Below the pieces are notes generated by a model. It had not been told where the DNA came from. It saw only the letters and a list, made by a program, of their open reading frames with translations, and made no database searches. Source: Sinorhizobium sp. RAC02 (GTDB taxonomy: Bacteria > Pseudomonadota > Alphaproteobacteria > Rhizobiales > Rhizobiaceae). From it: 64,000 nucleotides of DNA. Within the stretch, counting starts at the first letter, position 1; the number at the start of each line of letters is the position of its first letter. A program made the position numbers and the translations under genes. Below are positions 43,389 through 53,081 of this stretch, one piece after another. The DNA is taken from assembly GCF_001713395.1 (NCBI RefSeq), contig NZ_CP016452.1, forward strand, positions 2,156,161-2,220,160, read 5' to 3'.

Positions 43389-44342
43389 TCAACGTACCCG
43401 CGGGTCGAGCAGCACATAGAAAAGGTTGACGACGATATTGGCAATGACGATGAACACGCCACCGAGCAGCACCACGCCGATAATGATCGGCCGGTCCTGG
43501 TTGGCAACCGCCTGCACGGCGAGCGCGCCGACACCTTGCAGACCGTAGACCTGTTCGATGATGATGACGCCGCCGAGCAGCATGGCGATATCCGCGCCAA
43601 GCTGGGTGACGAGCGGCGTCAGCGCGGCGCGCAGGCCGTGTTTCCAAACGACACGGCGTTCGGAGAGCCCCTTGGCGCGGGCAGTGCGGATATAGTCCTC
43701 GCCCATCACCTCCAGCATCTGGCCGCGAGTCAGGCGCGCATAAACGGCGGCCATGGTCAGCGCCAGCGTGGTCCAGGGCAAGGCGAGGTGCCAAGCCCAA
43801 AGCATTGGATTGCTCGTCAGCGCCTTGTAGCCACCGGCCGGGAACAGGGTGAAGCCCGCCTGTTTCGGCAGGAAATACAGCAGGTAGAGCGACATCATGC
43901 CGAGCACGAAGGTCGGGAAGCTGAGCCCGACAAGAATGAAGGCCTGCCCCAGCCGGTCTCGCAGGCTGCCCACGTGGCGTGCCGACATGATGCCGACCGG
44001 CACCCCGATCGCCAGCCAGAGCACCGCACCACCCAGCACCAGCGACAGCGTCACCGGAATGCGCCGCAGGATGATCGGTGCGACGGGCTGCTGGTTGCGG
44101 TAGGAAAAGCCGAGATCGCCGGTGAGCGCCTTGCCCATGAAGGTGCCGTACTGGGCAAGGATCGGTCGGTCGACGCCGAGATTCTTACGGATTTGCGCAA
44201 GCTGGCTTTCGGTCGCCTTGTCGCCGGCGATCATGCGCGCGGGGTCGCCCGGCGCCACGAAGAACAGCAGGAAAACGAAAGCCGAAAGAACAAACAGAAC
44301 GCCTGCGCCGAAGGCCACGCGGCGGGAGAGGAACCGTATCAT
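43389..44342 (-). CDS. Oligopeptide ABC transporter permease, DppB/OppB-like
   Basis: A 317-residue permease with the first membrane helix at the N-terminus (RRVAFGAGVLFVLSAFVFLLFF) and the conserved VAPGDPARMIAGDKAT segment of DppB proteins. The ATP-coupling loop is YIRTARAKGLSERRVVWKHGLRAAL. ATG 44342 is used because it overlaps the DppC stop (ATGA); the longer in-frame version runs through the DppC gene. It forms the channel with DppC. Confidence 0.92.
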   Translation of the reverse strand: MIRFLSRRVAFGAGVLFVLSAFVFLLFFVAPGDPARMIAGDKATESQLAQIRKNLGVDRPILAQYGTFMGKALTGDLGFSYRNQQPVAPIILRRIPVTLSLVLGGAVLWLAIGVPVGIMSARHVGSLRDRLGQAFILVGLSFPTFVLGMMSLYLLYFLPKQAGFTLFPAGGYKALTSNPMLWAWHLALPWTTLALTMAAVYARLTRGQMLEVMGEDYIRTARAKGLSERRVVWKHGLRAALTPLVTQLGADIAMLLGGVIIIEQVYGLQGVGALAVQAVANQDRPIIIGVVLLGGVFIVIANIVVNLFYVLLDPRVR

Positions 44343-45303
44343 CGCTTGGTGGCTCCCTTCGGCTGGCGCTTCAGGCGACGCGCGGTACGTGCGCTCTTCG
44401 GATCGAGCGCATCGCGCAGGCCGTCGCCGAGAATGTTGAAAGCAAGCGTCGTCATCAGCAGCGCCGTGCCGGGCACGAAGACCAGCCACCAGGCGACCAG
44501 ATAGAGCGAGTTGGACGAGGCGTCCGCCAGCATTCCGCCCCAGCTTGGTGTCGGCGGCACGATGCCCATGCCGAGGAAGGAGAGCGTCGCCTCGAAGACG
44601 ATGGAATTGGGAATCTGCATGGTGGTGTAGACAATGATCGGCACGGCGAGATTGGGCAGGATGTCGACGATCATGATCGACAACGGCCCCGCGCCAAGCG
44701 AACGGCTGGCCTGCACGAAATCCTGCCGGCGCAGCGAGATCACCTGCCCGCGGATGACGCGGGCCATCGGCGCCCAGCTGAAGAAGACGATGACGGCGAC
44801 ACTGAGCGAAAGGCTCGGTCCGAAAACCGAGACCAGGGCCAGCGCGCAGAGCAGGAAGGGCACGCTCATCACGAGATCGGTGAGCCGGCTAAGGACAAGA
44901 TCGACCGTGCCGCCGAAGTAGCCCGCGGTCGTACCGACAACGACGGCGATGAACGAGGCGATCAGCGAGGCGCAGACCCCGACCAGCAACGACACGCGCG
45001 CGCCATAGGCGAGCCTGACCAGCACGTCACGACCAAGCTGGTCCGTGCCCAGCCAGAACTCCGCCCCCGGCCCGACGGGAATGCCGGTCGGCGACAGGCC
45101 GGTGTCGCGGAACTGCTCGATGGGCGAATGGCCGGTCATCGTGGCGACCAGCGGAGCTGCAATAGCCAGCAGGACGATTGCCAGGATGACGGCTAAGGCC
45201 ATCACGCTCGCGGTGTCGCGCCGCAGCCGTCGCAACGTCAGTTCAAAGGAACCGCGCTGGACGACCTCGGTTTCGGGGAGCGGTTCTTTCGTCACGCCGT
45301 CAC

Positions 45304-45307
<4 letters not shown>
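44339..45307 (-). CDS. Oligopeptide ABC transporter permease, DppC/OppC-like
   Basis: A 322-residue permease. The N-terminal OppC-N region (RRLRRDTASVMALAVILAIVLLA) is followed by FWLGTDQLGRDVLVRLAYGARVSL, a DppC hallmark, and the coupling loop FVQASRSLGAGPLSIMIVDILPN. It overlaps both neighbours by 4 bp. Confidence 0.93.
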
Positions 45308-47154
<1,847 letters not shown>

Positions 47155-47188
47155 GGTCGACCCTGTTTCCCTGTGAAAGAGGAGGCAT

Positions 47189-47215
47189 CCGACGTCGCGA
47201 GGCCCGCGACGCCGG
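47189..47215 (-). promoter_or_regulatory. RNA hairpin after the peptide-binding-protein gene
   Basis: Read on the coding strand, the 11-nt arms 47215-47205 and 47199-47189 (CCGGCGTCGCG and CGCGACGTCGG) pair at all 11 positions with one G-U, closed by a 5-nt loop. It lies 15 bp after the binding-protein stop codon and about 35 bp before the ATPase start. No U-tract follows. A role in partial termination or mRNA protection is likely. Confidence 0.55.
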
Positions 47216-47230
47216 CAATCAGGCCTGGGC

Positions 47231-48976
47231 TCAGCGCTCGAGCCAGAGGTTCGTCCAGTCGCCTTCGACGCCCAACGCATAGGGCAGGAAGTTCTTCACC
47301 GCCTCGCTGCGATAGCGCGGGTGTTTGTTGGCGATCAGCGGAACGACGGGCGAATCGGCCATCACCAGTTCGTCCACTTCGGCCCAAAGCTTGGCCGTTT
47401 CCTCCGGCGTGGTCGCGTTGATCGCCTTCATGGCGATCTCGGTGGCCTTCGGGTTGTTGTAGTCGGTGTAGTTGTAGGTCTGATGCGTGCCGTCGAAGGT
47501 GAACTGCGGCTGGAAGACGGAGCGCGCCGCACCGCCGACCCAATCCGGCGTCCAGCCGACCGGCGCGATGTCCCAGGTGCCTTCCTTGGTGTTGACCGGG
47601 TTGGTCATGAACTTGGAATAGTAGTCGGCAGCCGTGACCGGGGTCATTTCCAGCGTGATGCCGGCGCGTGCGACGCTGGCCTGGATCGTCGCGGCGGTCG
47701 TCACTTCGAGGTCCTTGTTGCGATAGGGCATCTTCAGCGTGATGCCGTTCGGGAATCCGGCTTCAGCAAGCAGGGCCTTGGCCTTCTCCGGATCGCCCTT
47801 CGCGTCGGGCGACGGGTAGAGATCGAACTTGTGATAACCGAGGACGCCGATGCCGAAGATGCCGTTCGCCGGCTCCGCGACGGTCGAGCCACCCCATTGC
47901 TGGACGATGGCCGCCTTGTCCACCGCATATTGCAGCGCCTGGCGAACGCGCAGGTCCTTCAGCGCGCCGTTATTGTTGTTCGACACCGTGTTGATGAACA
48001 GAAAGTTCGTGTTGCCGGCGGACATCGCCGTCAGCTTCTCGTCACCCGTGGCGGCCAGCGTCGACAGGATGGCAGTCGGCACATTGATATCATAGGCGAG
48101 ATCGGCATCACCCGATTGCAGCTGCTGCATGATCGCATCGGCCTGCAGGCCCATGGTGATGTCGATCTCCTCGACATAGGCCTTGCGCAACGGGTCGCTC
48201 TCAGCCTTCCAGGCCGAATTGCGTACAAGCCTCAGGCTGGTGTCGGGCGTATATTCGCCGATCGTATAGGGACCGTTGCCGACGAAATTGGCGCGGTAGT
48301 CCGGGCTGTCGGGAACATAGTCCAACGTCTCGATGGCCACCGCCGCCGGCATCGGCAGCGAGAGCATGTAGACGAAATCGCCCGCACGCTCCTTGAGCTT
48401 GAACACCACGGTCGCATCATCCGGCGTCTCGATGCCGGTGACGTCGTTGGCTTCCATATAGGCCTTCATCGCTTTTGCCGTCGGCTCGACCTTGGCGAAG
48501 CCGTCGCAGAATTCGGTGAGGCCGGAGATCAGCGCGGTGAAATAAGTGAGCGTCGAGGCCTGCATGTGCGGATTGCACAGCCGCTTGAAGCCGCGCTCGA
48601 CGTCGGCGGACGTGACCTGGCGTGCACCGGACGGCGCATTCCACATCGCGCCCTCGCGCAGCTTGAACGTATAGGTGAGGCCGTCATCGGTCGGCTGCGG
48701 CACCTCGATCGCAAGGTCTCCCACCGGCTTGATCGCCGTCTCGGGGTCAGTCGATGCCTCATAGCTCACCAACTGGCGCGAGATGGCGCGCATCAGGTTG
48801 TTCGTCGGCACCATGCCGGCCAGCGTCGGGTCCATATGGTCCGGTTCGCCGGTCGCCAGAATGCGCAGCACGCCGCCTGCTTGCGGCTCCTCCTGCGCCA
48901 GCGCGCCGCCGGCTGCAAGCATGGCAACGACGGCGACCGACGCCATCAAAGACATTCCGTTCCTGTGAATGCGCAT
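47231..48976 (-). CDS. Family-5 peptide-binding protein of the ABC importer
   Basis: A 581-residue exported binding protein. Start ATG 48976 has GGGAGGAG 6 nt upstream. The signal peptide (MASVAVVAMLAAGGALA) is followed by EEPQAGGVLRILATGEPDHMDPTLAG. SBP_bac_5 motifs include TYTFKLREGAMWNAP, DLAYDINVPTAIL and VRQALQYAVDKAAIVQQW. The peptidases encoded downstream suggest that it binds short peptides, perhaps proline-rich, but family 5 also binds other ligands. It is the first gene of the leftward peptide operon. Confidence 0.92.
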   Translation of the reverse strand: MRIHRNGMSLMASVAVVAMLAAGGALAQEEPQAGGVLRILATGEPDHMDPTLAGMVPTNNLMRAISRQLVSYEASTDPETAIKPVGDLAIEVPQPTDDGLTYTFKLREGAMWNAPSGARQVTSADVERGFKRLCNPHMQASTLTYFTALISGLTEFCDGFAKVEPTAKAMKAYMEANDVTGIETPDDATVVFKLKERAGDFVYMLSLPMPAAVAIETLDYVPDSPDYRANFVGNGPYTIGEYTPDTSLRLVRNSAWKAESDPLRKAYVEEIDITMGLQADAIMQQLQSGDADLAYDINVPTAILSTLAATGDEKLTAMSAGNTNFLFINTVSNNNNGALKDLRVRQALQYAVDKAAIVQQWGGSTVAEPANGIFGIGVLGYHKFDLYPSPDAKGDPEKAKALLAEAGFPNGITLKMPYRNKDLEVTTAATIQASVARAGITLEMTPVTAADYYSKFMTNPVNTKEGTWDIAPVGWTPDWVGGAARSVFQPQFTFDGTHQTYNYTDYNNPKATEIAMKAINATTPEETAKLWAEVDELVMADSPVVPLIANKHPRYRSEAVKNFLPYALGVEGDWTNLWLER

Positions 48977-49024
48977 TTGGCTCCTCCCTGAGCTTCGACC
49001 TTGGATGGCGAAGTCATTACTCAA

Positions 49025-49052
49025 AAATTGAACCATTGCAAAAGAAATTGAA
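49025..49052. promoter_or_regulatory. Direct repeats upstream of the peptide operon
   Basis: AAATTGAA occurs at 49025-49032 and 49045-49052, exactly 20 bp apart (two DNA turns), within an AT-rich patch (49021-49075) between the peptide operon and the divergent XRE-cupin regulator. Tandem half-sites on one DNA face are plausible for this type of regulator. No other operator stands out in this gap. Confidence 0.4.
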
Positions 49053-49242
49053 GTTTTGTAGTGAAATTTTTATAGGGGCGGAAACGAGCGAGCCGGCACG
49101 GTCGCATGCGGCAAAAACCGCGACAAGGCCCGGTTCCCCTGATCGACATCGCAAAGCGCTTGCGCCATATCTTGGGCAGATCCGTCCATGCTGCGAACCG
49201 GGGTTTTGAATGTCGCCAGAATCGAACGTGCAGGAGGAAGGC

Positions 49243-49803
49243 GTGGCAGACAGCGTCACCGAAGAGACCCTCGGCAAGAAGATCCGTAAACGTCGCCGCG
49301 CCATCGACATGACGCTGCAGCAGGTGGCCGACCGTGTCGGCCTGTCCATCGGTTTCCTGTCGCAGATCGAACGCGGCGTCTCGACACCCTCGCTCGCCTC
49401 GCTCTGCAACATTGCCGAAGCGCTCGATACAAGCATCGACACCTTCGTCAAGGCCCCGCGGCAGGCCGGAACCGTATCGCGGCAGGGCAAGCGGGAGGCC
49501 TTCAGCCTCGGCGACACCCGGCGCACCTATGAATTTCTGGGTGGCGCCTTTCCCGATGCCAAAATGCACCCGACCCTCGTGCGCCGCCCGCCCGGCCACG
49601 TGTCGGAGGTCATGCACAACGAGGGCGAGGATTTCGTCTATGTCCTGGAAGGCAGCGTATTGCTGGAGGTAGACGGCGAACGCCATATCCTCAACAAGGG
49701 CGACTCCATGCATTTCCAGTCGCATCTCCCCCATCGCTCCGCCACCCTCGGCACGGAGCCCGTGCTGGAACTCTGGGTGCGAACACAGCCGTTGCTGCTG
49801 TAG
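49243..49803 (+). CDS. XRE-cupin regulator (PuuR-like)
   Basis: A 186-residue regulator from GTG 49243 (AGGAGGAAGG just upstream); an ATG at 49210 in the same frame lacks a site. The XRE helix-turn-helix (LGKKIRKRRRAIDMTLQQVADRVGLSIGFLSQIERG, quoted in outline) spans about residues 10-65. The C-terminal cupin (MHNEGEDFVYVLEGSVLLEVDG, HFQSHLPHRS) spans about 110-180. Proteins of this class sense small amines or amino acids and repress adjacent uptake and catabolic genes. It faces the peptide operon across a 266-bp gap and a terminator follows it. Confidence 0.9.
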   Translation: MADSVTEETLGKKIRKRRRAIDMTLQQVADRVGLSIGFLSQIERGVSTPSLASLCNIAEALDTSIDTFVKAPRQAGTVSRQGKREAFSLGDTRRTYEFLGGAFPDAKMHPTLVRRPPGHVSEVMHNEGEDFVYVLEGSVLLEVDGERHILNKGDSMHFQSHLPHRSATLGTEPVLELWVRTQPLLL

Positions 49804-50452
49804 TTCTCCAGTGGCTAGACGACACGATCGTGGGAATTTGATCAGCCCGGCACGCCGCACCAGCCAGGCAGATGACTGGCCGTTTTTTGCGTGTGCCAGA
49901 ACCAGCGCTTCACGAAGCACCTTCTGATAATCGTCTTCGACAACCCGGACATCGACAAAATTCGCTCCAAATGAATTCACTGTGCGGCGTTGGGTCCTTC
50001 GCGTAACCGCCGGTATTGCGGAGGCAGCCGGCAAATAAACGGTAGGAGGTCGCCGCGATGGCGGCCAACACGGCGGTGTGAATCGATCTCATCTTTCACC
50101 TCAAATAGAGCGAGCACCCCGATATCGGGCCACTCCATCTGGCGCGCCTAAGCTTTCGGCAGTTTTCTCGAAGTTTACACCAGCGCAAACGAAGCGCTTC
50201 GGACGGGCTTGTTGTATTTTCTATACATTTATGCACACCCAAATGAAAACCGAAATACCGTTATAGTAGACACTCACCCATCCCCGACCGGGACACTATA
50301 AATCACAAATTGGTAGTTTATATTAGAATTATACTATTCTATGCGAAAGCGTTTCTTAGACAGAATTGTAAAGCTGGCATGATGGACCTGTGAGTTTATT
50401 TTCGGATCGCCCTCCTTCTGCAACGAAGCAACGCTAAGACAAGTATCAGATC
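49804..50452. other. Intergenic region with eroded small gene on the reverse strand
   Basis: Besides the terminator, the reverse strand has a 60-codon frame (50092-49910) that begins like a signal peptide (MRSIHTAVLAAIAATSYRLFA). Another frame downstream reads as protein-like sequence (NSFGANFVDVRVVEDDYQK, VLREALVLAHAKNGQ). Together they look like one small exported protein broken by a frameshift near 50030, with no family recognised. The stretch 50210-50400 is strikingly AT-rich for this genome and could hold promoters or acquired DNA. Confidence 0.35.
49863..49888 (+). terminator. Rho-independent terminator after the XRE-cupin gene
   Basis: GCCAG (49863-49867) and CTGGC (49876-49880) form a stem with an 8-nt loop, followed by CG and six T residues (49883-49888). 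It lies 60 bp after the regulator stop codon. Confidence 0.7.
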
Positions 50453-50721
50453 ATGAGTCTCAAAATCGACACCATCGCTATACTTGTCTTCGCTGCCACA
50501 TCGGCGTCGGCCAACAGCGGGATGAGGTCAATGGGAAACCTCCTGGCGACATCGTTCAGGGGCATGGCAAGCCGGGTGACACCGTCCGTTCAATCTCCGA
50601 TCCCACCGTCACGTTCCGCGTGCTGGAAAGCGGAAAGGTAGAACCGACGAATGAGCGATTCGGCACGATTTCCATCACGAAACCGAAGCCGGAATGGGAC
50701 AGGACATCCCGCAGCAGGTAA
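50453..50721 (+). pseudogene. Small exported protein gene with an apparent frameshift
   Basis: ATG 50453 opens a signal peptide (IDTIAILVFAATSASA, then N). The frame then turns into low-quality sequence and stops at 50641. One base earlier in phase, from about 50518 to TAA 50719-50721, the sequence reads as a plausible mature protein (GDTVRSISDPTVTFRVLES; VEPTNERFGTISITKPKPEW). A single shift near 50515 would join them into a protein of about 88 residues. Decay or a sequencing error are both possible. No family is recognised. Confidence 0.45.
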
Positions 50722-50914
50722 GGCGACCGCCCTCATCACCAAAAAGTTGATCGGATTGCGCGATGGCGCTGCCGGCCTGCGAATACGGCCGCCCACCGCA
50801 AAAAGATCAAGGGGTTAGCAAGTTCGCGGCACCGGTTTCGCACTATCGATCGCGCGAACCGGGTCTCGGGACGGGCTATTGAGTTGAGGGACGAGACAGG
50901 TTAGGGCTTCCAGA
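50722..50914. promoter_or_regulatory. Region upstream of the copper operon with an inverted repeat
   Basis: CCGGTT (50833-50838) and AACCGG (50858-50863 approximately) flank a GC-rich core and can form an imperfect hairpin about 55 bp before the first gene of the copper operon. It could be an operator or a terminator of upstream transcription. No CueR-type spacer palindrome is evident. Confidence 0.3.
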
Positions 50915-51295
50915 ATGACTGCACTGTATCGAAGCATTGGCGCAAGGCTGCTGTGGGTGATCAGACTGGCGATCCTGGTGTCGCTGGCCTCTTATCCGCT
51001 ATCGAGCGTCGCCGGCGCGATGCATGGTTCTGACGGTGTGTCCGTCATCGACACGGTGAAGGCACCTGCCGCCCTCCAATTCCACGACCATGACGGAGAC
51101 GCTGCCGAGAACCACGAGGGCTCCGGCAAAACAGCCGACCTCCAGGATTGCTGTCAGGATTTCTGCACCAGCATGGCGCTGCCGCTTTCCAACGCGTCGC
51201 TTGGCCATGCGCGCATAGCCGCTATCCGGTCGTTCTTCGACGATAGCAAGGCTATCGGACAGGTTTCGTCCCTCTATCGCCCCCCGAGTGCCTGA
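50915..51295 (+). CDS. Small exported or membrane-anchored His/Cys-rich protein, first gene of copper operon
   Basis: A 126-residue protein. An N-terminal hydrophobic helix (LLWVIRLAILVSLASYPLSSVAGA) acts as a signal or anchor, followed by a His/Asp-rich stretch (QFHDHDGDAAENHEG) and a Cys motif (DCCQDFCTS). Similar small His/Cys proteins (CopL-like or DUF2946-like) precede copper-resistance operons. Copper binding is inferred from composition and context. Confidence 0.65.
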   Translation: MTALYRSIGARLLWVIRLAILVSLASYPLSSVAGAMHGSDGVSVIDTVKAPAALQFHDHDGDAAENHEGSGKTADLQDCCQDFCTSMALPLSNASLGHARIAAIRSFFDDSKAIGQVSSLYRPPSA

Positions 51296-51379
51296 ACAGG
51301 CTGTAACGCCTTCCCGGCGTTGATCTAGCGTCTGTGGCCGCAGCCACGGCGCCGTCACACCTCCTGTTTGGATTTCACT

Positions 51380-51607
51380 ATGAACCACATTCAGTTTGTG
51401 GTCGCACTGCCCCTGTTGCTGGGCGGTTGCGCGGCCACATCGCTCGGCGACCTTGCCACGTATGAAAACGCGGCCGACCCGGCAGTCGGCACATCGCCCA
51501 TCGGCTACACCACGCCTGTTGCGGGCTATTCCCACCGCCTTCCGGTGGATCCCAACCCCTGGCGGTTTCAGAACGATGCCCAGTCTCCACAGGGAGACGG
51601 GGCATGA
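51380..51607 (+). CDS. Small lipoprotein in copper operon
   Basis: A 75-residue protein from ATG 51380 with a lipobox (VALPLLLGGC, Cys at about residue 17). The mature part is short and polar with no known domain; its end overlaps the TolC-family start by 4 bp (ATGA), suggesting coupled translation and a partner role in the outer membrane. No function can be assigned. Confidence 0.7.
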   Translation: MNHIQFVVALPLLLGGCAATSLGDLATYENAADPAVGTSPIGYTTPVAGYSHRLPVDPNPWRFQNDAQSPQGDGA

Positions 51608-53067
51608 GGATCGTTTCACCCAAATTCGTCGCGGTCCTTGTCGTACCGGCCATCCTCAGTGGGTGCGTTTCGGCCACCGAGTATTCTTCGCGGGACGCCG
51701 GCTTCACGACCGTCTCGGCCAAGACGAGCACGGCGACCGGCAAGGCATCCGTCTGGGTGCAGAACCGGGCCGAGGCGGAAGCCGTCGCCGCCCGCGTGAA
51801 AACGCTGATGGCAAGGAAGGCCATCGACGCGGAGACGGCCGTCCAGGTCGCACTTCTCAACAACAAGGGTCTCCAGGCCGCCTATGCGGGCCTCGGGGAT
51901 TCGGCTGCGGACGCCTGGCAGTCGACCATGCTCGTCAATCCGCGGATCGGCATTGGCCTGACCGGGATCGGAACACCCGGGCTGGAAGCCTATCGCGCTG
52001 TCGAGGGTGTCATCGCCACGAACATCCTGGCGCTCGCCACGCATAAGCGGAATGTCGAGATCGCCGATGCCGGTTTCCGCAAGGCACAGCTTGCCGCTGC
52101 GCTGGAAACCCTCCAGCTCGCGGCGGAAACGCGTCGCGCCTGGATCACGGCGGTTGCTGCCTGGGAGCGTGTCGCGCAGTTGAACCAGGCTTTGGTCGCG
52201 GCGGATGCCGCCTCCGAACTTGCGAAAAAACTCGGCGAAGCCGGCTCCATGACCAAAGGCACGCAGGCCCGGGAGCACGTCTTCTACGCCGAGCTGACCG
52301 GACAAGCGGCACAGGCGCGGCTCGAAGCCCGTCTGGCGAAAGAGGAACTGACCCGTCTCATGGGTCTCTGGGGTGCCGACATCGATTATCAGGTGCCGAA
52401 CCGCCTGCCGACGCTTCCGAAGGCTCTCACCAAGCGTGACACGATCGAGGCGGAAGCGCTGCAGCGTCGCGTCGACCTGCAGATGGCCAAGCTCGACCTG
52501 GAAGCGACCGCCAAGTCCTTCAAGCTCACGGAAGCGACACGCTACGTCACCGACCTCGAAATCCTCTCCGGCTTCGAAACTGAACGGGAACTGGAGGACG
52601 GCAAGAAGAGCCGTGAGACGACTGGCTATGTCGAGCTCGAATTCGTCATTCCGATCTTCGATTCCGGCCAGTCGCGCATGCGCAAGGCGGAGCTTGGCTA
52701 CATGCGGGTAGCGAACCTGCTTGCGGAAAAGGCCGTCAATGTGCGTTCGGAGGCCCGCTCGACCTATCAGGCCTACCGGTCGACCTACGATATCGCCCGT
52801 CACTACCGCAACAGCGTCGTGCCGTTGAGGACGAAGATCGAGGAGGAATCCCAGCTCACCTACAACGGCATGATCACCAGCACGTTCGAGCTGCTCGCCG
52901 ACAGCCGCGAGAAGGTCAATTCGATCCTTCTCGCGGTCAATGCGAAACGCGACTTCTGGCTCGCCCAAGCCAACCTAGCACCCGCCATCTATGGCGGCGG
53001 CGCGGCGGCGGGCGGTGGAGACGTCGAGGTTGCGGCAGCTGCCGAATCCGGCGGCGGCGGTCATTGA
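51604..53067 (+). CDS. TolC-family outer-membrane lipoprotein
   Basis: A 487-residue outer-membrane efflux protein. A lipobox (VVPAILSGC) follows a short signal peptide, then two OEP repeats rich in helical heptads (about residues 70-260 and 290-470), e.g. ALLNNKGLQAAYAGLGDSAADAW and ARSTYQAYRSTYDIARHYRN. TolC proteins usually dock with RND or ABC pumps, but no pump or membrane-fusion gene is present here. The genes that follow are periplasmic copper proteins, an arrangement seen in some copper-tolerance clusters. Confidence 0.88.
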   Translation: MRIVSPKFVAVLVVPAILSGCVSATEYSSRDAGFTTVSAKTSTATGKASVWVQNRAEAEAVAARVKTLMARKAIDAETAVQVALLNNKGLQAAYAGLGDSAADAWQSTMLVNPRIGIGLTGIGTPGLEAYRAVEGVIATNILALATHKRNVEIADAGFRKAQLAAALETLQLAAETRRAWITAVAAWERVAQLNQALVAADAASELAKKLGEAGSMTKGTQAREHVFYAELTGQAAQARLEARLAKEELTRLMGLWGADIDYQVPNRLPTLPKALTKRDTIEAEALQRRVDLQMAKLDLEATAKSFKLTEATRYVTDLEILSGFETERELEDGKKSRETTGYVELEFVIPIFDSGQSRMRKAELGYMRVANLLAEKAVNVRSEARSTYQAYRSTYDIARHYRNSVVPLRTKIEEESQLTYNGMITSTFELLADSREKVNSILLAVNAKRDFWLAQANLAPAIYGGGAAAGGGDVEVAAAAESGGGGH

Positions 53068-53081
53068 GAAAGGATTTTGAC

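Noticed and set aside
41979..44504. 841-codon open frame on the forward strand over the peptidase and permease genes
   Set aside because: It lies antisense to three genes with intact motifs and has no recognised domain; it is a GC-driven shadow.
47155..47280. Longer N-terminus for the DppD-DppF fusion
   Set aside because: The additional 42 residues cover the intergenic hairpin and the end of the binding-protein gene and have no similarity to ATPase N-termini.
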